A DNA stretch of 64,000 nucleotides from Chloroflexota bacterium (GTDB lineage Bacteria > Chloroflexota > Anaerolineae > Anaerolineales > UBA4823): the NCBI GenBank assembly GCA_029265355.1, contig JAJUJL010000008.1, forward strand, positions 1 to 64,000. The letters are read 5' to 3'. The notes beneath the pieces were generated by a model that searched no databases, was not told the DNA's origin, and worked only from the letters and a program-made list of their open reading frames with translations. A program made the translations under genes and the position numbers. Of this stretch, positions 61,914 to 64,000 are shown in pieces. Position 1 is the stretch's first letter; each line of letters starts with the position of its first letter.

Positions 61914-62340
61914 GACTCCCCAGTATGCTCAGCTCCTGATCGTCGGTGGGGTGATACTCCTGACGGCGGTGATCCTGGCGCTCAAGGGGCAGCCCGGAAC
62001 ACGCGCGCCGATTTCCAACACACCCCTGCCTGAATCTCAATTGGAGCAAGCCTTGAGCGCGGGTGAGCCAGCCCTGGCTTTTTTCCACTCCAATAACTGC
62101 GAACAATGCCTGATCATGATTGATATCGTCAAGCAGGTGTTGCCAGATTATGCAGGAGTGGTGAGGCTGGTGGATGTCGATGTCTATGATCCAAACAACC
62201 AACCGCTGCTCAGAAAGATTGGACTGCAGTATATCCCGACCCTGGTATTCTTCGACCAGCGGGGTCAAGGTAAAACTTTTGTGGGGGTGATGGAAGCAAA
62301 TACGCTGCGCGAGCAGTTGAACCAGCTAACCGGAGAATGA
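61894..62340 (+). CDS. Membrane-anchored thioredoxin-fold protein
   Basis: 148 residues: an N-terminal membrane helix (LLIVGGVILLTAVILAL), then a thioredoxin-like domain with CEQC (FFHSNNCEQCLIM) and a cis-Pro in YIPTLVFFD. It should act on the outer face, reduced by the CcdA protein encoded six bases downstream. Overlaps the VKOR gene by 20 bases. Confidence 0.88.
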   Translation: MPRKKSRTPQYAQLLIVGGVILLTAVILALKGQPGTRAPISNTPLPESQLEQALSAGEPALAFFHSNNCEQCLIMIDIVKQVLPDYAGVVRLVDVDVYDPNNQPLLRKIGLQYIPTLVFFDQRGQGKTFVGVMEANTLREQLNQLTGE

Positions 62341-62346
62341 CCAGAT

Positions 62347-63021
62347 ATGCCTTTCGATCTGAGTTCACTTCAAAATATCTCGCTGATTGGGTATGGAATC
62401 GTGTTCTTGGGCGGTATTCTCACCAGCCTGGGGCCATGTAACCTGGCTACCCTTCCCCTTATCATTGGCTATGTTGGTGGATCGCGTGACTTACCTCGCC
62501 AGCGCGCTTTTATTTTATCGCTGGCTTTCGCCCTCGGCTTAGCGATCACGTTCATGACGTTGGGCATCCTGGCGGCGCTGGTTGGCGCATGGATTGGGTT
62601 GGGAGCCAGCTGGTGGTATTATCTGGTGGCTGGCATTTGCTTCGTGATCGGTTTGCAGATGCTGGATGTGCTCCACATCGATTTACCGCTGCTCTTCGGC
62701 GGCCTGCGCCAACGCGTCGGCTGGAAAGGGGTGCCAGGCGCATTGGCTCTCGGCTTGATCTCAGGCCTGGTGGCCTCGCAATGCGCCACGCCGGTTTTGG
62801 CTGCCATCCTGACCTATGTCATGGCAAAAGGAGCGCTGGTCTATGGCGCCTCGCTGCTCTTCGTTTATGCTATGGGACGCGGCGCGCCGGTGGTCCTGGC
62901 GGGAACATTCACCGGTGTGATGAAGAACTTCCAACAGATAGGCCGCTGGTCGCCCGTGATCGAAAAGGTCAGCGGTGTAATCGTGCTTATGGTTGGTTTT
63001 TATTTCTTGTGGATCGCATGA
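62347..63021 (+). CDS. ccdA: CcdA-type thiol-reductant transporter
   Basis: 224 residues with six membrane segments and the two redox cysteines of CcdA/DsbD-beta proteins (SLGPCNLATLP in the first helix and SQCATPVLAA in the fourth). CcdA carries reducing power from cytoplasmic thioredoxin across the membrane, commonly for cytochrome c maturation. The many multiheme cytochromes in the window need such a supply. Confidence 0.92.
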   Translation: MPFDLSSLQNISLIGYGIVFLGGILTSLGPCNLATLPLIIGYVGGSRDLPRQRAFILSLAFALGLAITFMTLGILAALVGAWIGLGASWWYYLVAGICFVIGLQMLDVLHIDLPLLFGGLRQRVGWKGVPGALALGLISGLVASQCATPVLAAILTYVMAKGALVYGASLLFVYAMGRGAPVVLAGTFTGVMKNFQQIGRWSPVIEKVSGVIVLMVGFYFLWIA

Positions 63022-63031
63022 GGTGAGTTCG

Positions 63032-63460
63032 ATGAACCCTCAGCAGCGTAAAGCCAGTGGGCTGGCATTCCTGGGAATACTCTTCATCGCCTTGGGAGTC
63101 AAATACCTGCCAGACGTGTTGGCGATGGCAGCCCTGCAGCAGAAGATGAGCAACAAGCCCTTCATCCTATTCTTCTCTATCGAAGAACCCTGCGAGTGTA
63201 TGGTCGAACTTACCCAGCGAGCAGAGGCCCAGATCGTCGGTTGGCCTGTCGAACGGCGCAAAGGTGTGGAAATTGTTCAGCTTGCAATCGACCAGCGCAG
63301 GGATTTGGAGGCAAAATACCAGGTTTTCCGCGCCCCATGCCTGGTGCTGGTAAGCGCGGATGGGCGGGTGCTCTGGCGCCAGGACTACCCACTTATAGAA
63401 GGTGGACCCTTCAAGTTAGAAGAATTGGAAGCTGCCATTGCCGAGATGGGTGCACAGTGA
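63032..63460 (+). CDS. Membrane-anchored thioredoxin-like protein (atypical Cys)
   Basis: 142 residues: an N-terminal membrane helix, then a thioredoxin-like domain in which the active site appears as EEPCECMVEL (CxC rather than CxxC), with a cis-Pro-like RAPCLVLVSADGRVLW later. The extra Cys next to that position is unusual. It follows ccdA by ten bases and is probably another outer-face thiol carrier or a metal/heme chaperone. Confidence 0.75.
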   Translation: MNPQQRKASGLAFLGILFIALGVKYLPDVLAMAALQQKMSNKPFILFFSIEEPCECMVELTQRAEAQIVGWPVERRKGVEIVQLAIDQRRDLEAKYQVFRAPCLVLVSADGRVLWRQDYPLIEGGPFKLEELEAAIAEMGAQ

Positions 63461-63476
63461 GAGAAAGGAGGGATGA

Positions 63477-64000
63477 ATGTTAATCGAACAATATGATCTT
63501 GAAGTCTTCACCCCGCCTTGCGAGCCAGGCGCGGAACGCTACGCGGCGCGAGCGCGTTTGAAAGTTGACATCTCCGAAGTTCTGCCCTATTTGAACGCCA
63601 CGCTGCGCGGCGCGGTGTACCTGCCAGATGCACATGCGCTGACCTGGAAGAAGGGCGGCCACAATATTGCCTTTCACGCCTATGAGATCGCCACCAGCAA
63701 TGTGGAAGATCGCGAAGGCGCCGAGAGTGAGCTGCAAGGGCTGATCGATCTGGTCAACCGCACCTGGGAACGGCGGGCTGAGATCCAACCCGATACCCGC
63801 ACCCGCCAGCGCCCCAGCTCAATGGCGCTCTACAAGCTGCTCCCGCAAACCAACTGCAAGCAATGCGGCGAGCCTACCTGTTACACCTTTGCGCTCAAGC
63901 TGGCTGCTTCTCAGAGAAAACTGGCCGACTGCCCACCGCTGTTCGAGCCGCAGTACGCTGAGAAACTTGCCGCCCTGCAAGAGTTGGTGATCGACGCGCC
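63477..64000 (+). CDS. Fe-S domain protein (partial, runs off the window)
   Basis: 174 residues are visible from ATG 63477 behind AAAGGAGG. The first 120 residues have no named domain. Then comes a four-Cys [4Fe-4S] motif (LLPQTNCKQCGEPTCYTFA, with a fourth Cys in LADCPPL), the PF04060-type domain also found in corrinoid Fe-S proteins and RnfB-like proteins. Last gene of the visible operon; the 3' end is outside the window. Confidence 0.8.
   Translation, partial: MLIEQYDLEVFTPPCEPGAERYAARARLKVDISEVLPYLNATLRGAVYLPDAHALTWKKGGHNIAFHAYEIATSNVEDREGAESELQGLIDLVNRTWERRAEIQPDTRTRQRPSSMALYKLLPQTNCKQCGEPTCYTFALKLAASQRKLADCPPLFEPQYAEKLAALQELVIDA

Overview
The window looks like chromosomal DNA of an anaerobic or facultative member of the Chloroflexota, probably Anaerolineae. 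This is inferred from gene content, Thr/Pro-rich lipoprotein linkers and protein style, not from a marker search. About 62 protein genes, one tRNA and one riboswitch can be supported. No insertion sequence, prophage or CRISPR array was seen.

Positions 1-26,000 are mostly housekeeping. On the minus strand lie sbcDC behind a duplicated pair of membrane-anchored C39-peptidase/TPR proteins, ftsK, a lipoprotein esterase and spoVS. On the plus strand lie two class V aminotransferases, two small duplicated membrane proteins and a DUF1295 protein. These are followed by the classical rpsB-tsf-pyrH-frr-uppS-cdsA cluster and metK under a SAM-I riboswitch with a visible terminator and antiterminator. A Fur-type regulator with a CbiMQO cobalt/nickel transporter, a thioredoxin and tRNA-Lys(UUU) follow. 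A 3'-half copy of the tRNA lies about 60 bases downstream of it.

Positions 26,000-30,430 hold xdhC and an arsR-arsD-arsA cluster with no ArsB or Acr3 pump nearby, then decayed YlbF-like fragments and a small thioredoxin-like protein. Positions 30,430-39,700 form a sulfur-respiration operon: an ArsR regulator, a triheme cytochrome, two half-size YeeE/YedE transporters, a PhsABC-type molybdoenzyme, cytochrome b, a nine-heme cytochrome and a Rieske protein. The second YeeE half is interrupted by an in-frame TGA exactly where the family has a conserved Cys, and a SECIS-like hairpin follows, so it is a candidate selenoprotein.

Positions 39,700-54,250 hold a small zinc-ribbon/thioredoxin operon and a ttrBCA-type tetrathionate reductase operon with a cytochrome c and an FmdE-domain protein. 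They also hold two two-component systems, one with a separate PhnD-like lipoprotein that resembles a split TtrS sensor, and an octaheme lipoprotein. Positions 54,250-64,000 hold an ArsR repressor, TSUP exporters, a second FmdE protein, an ArsP/UPF0718-type permease and a tight run of thioredoxin-fold, VKOR and CcdA genes.

A regulatory code ties the right half together. Six promoters carry the exact palindrome ATTCG-N6-CGAAT beside or just after the -10 box. Four of these six also carry a Crp/Fnr-type palindrome (about TGTGA-N6-TCACT) centred 35-38 bases before the end of the -10. A fifth Crp/Fnr-type site drives the thiosulfate-reductase operon. This suggests one regulon in which a Crp/Fnr-family activator and an ArsR-family repressor jointly control sulfur (or arsenic) respiration, sensing and thiol redox functions.
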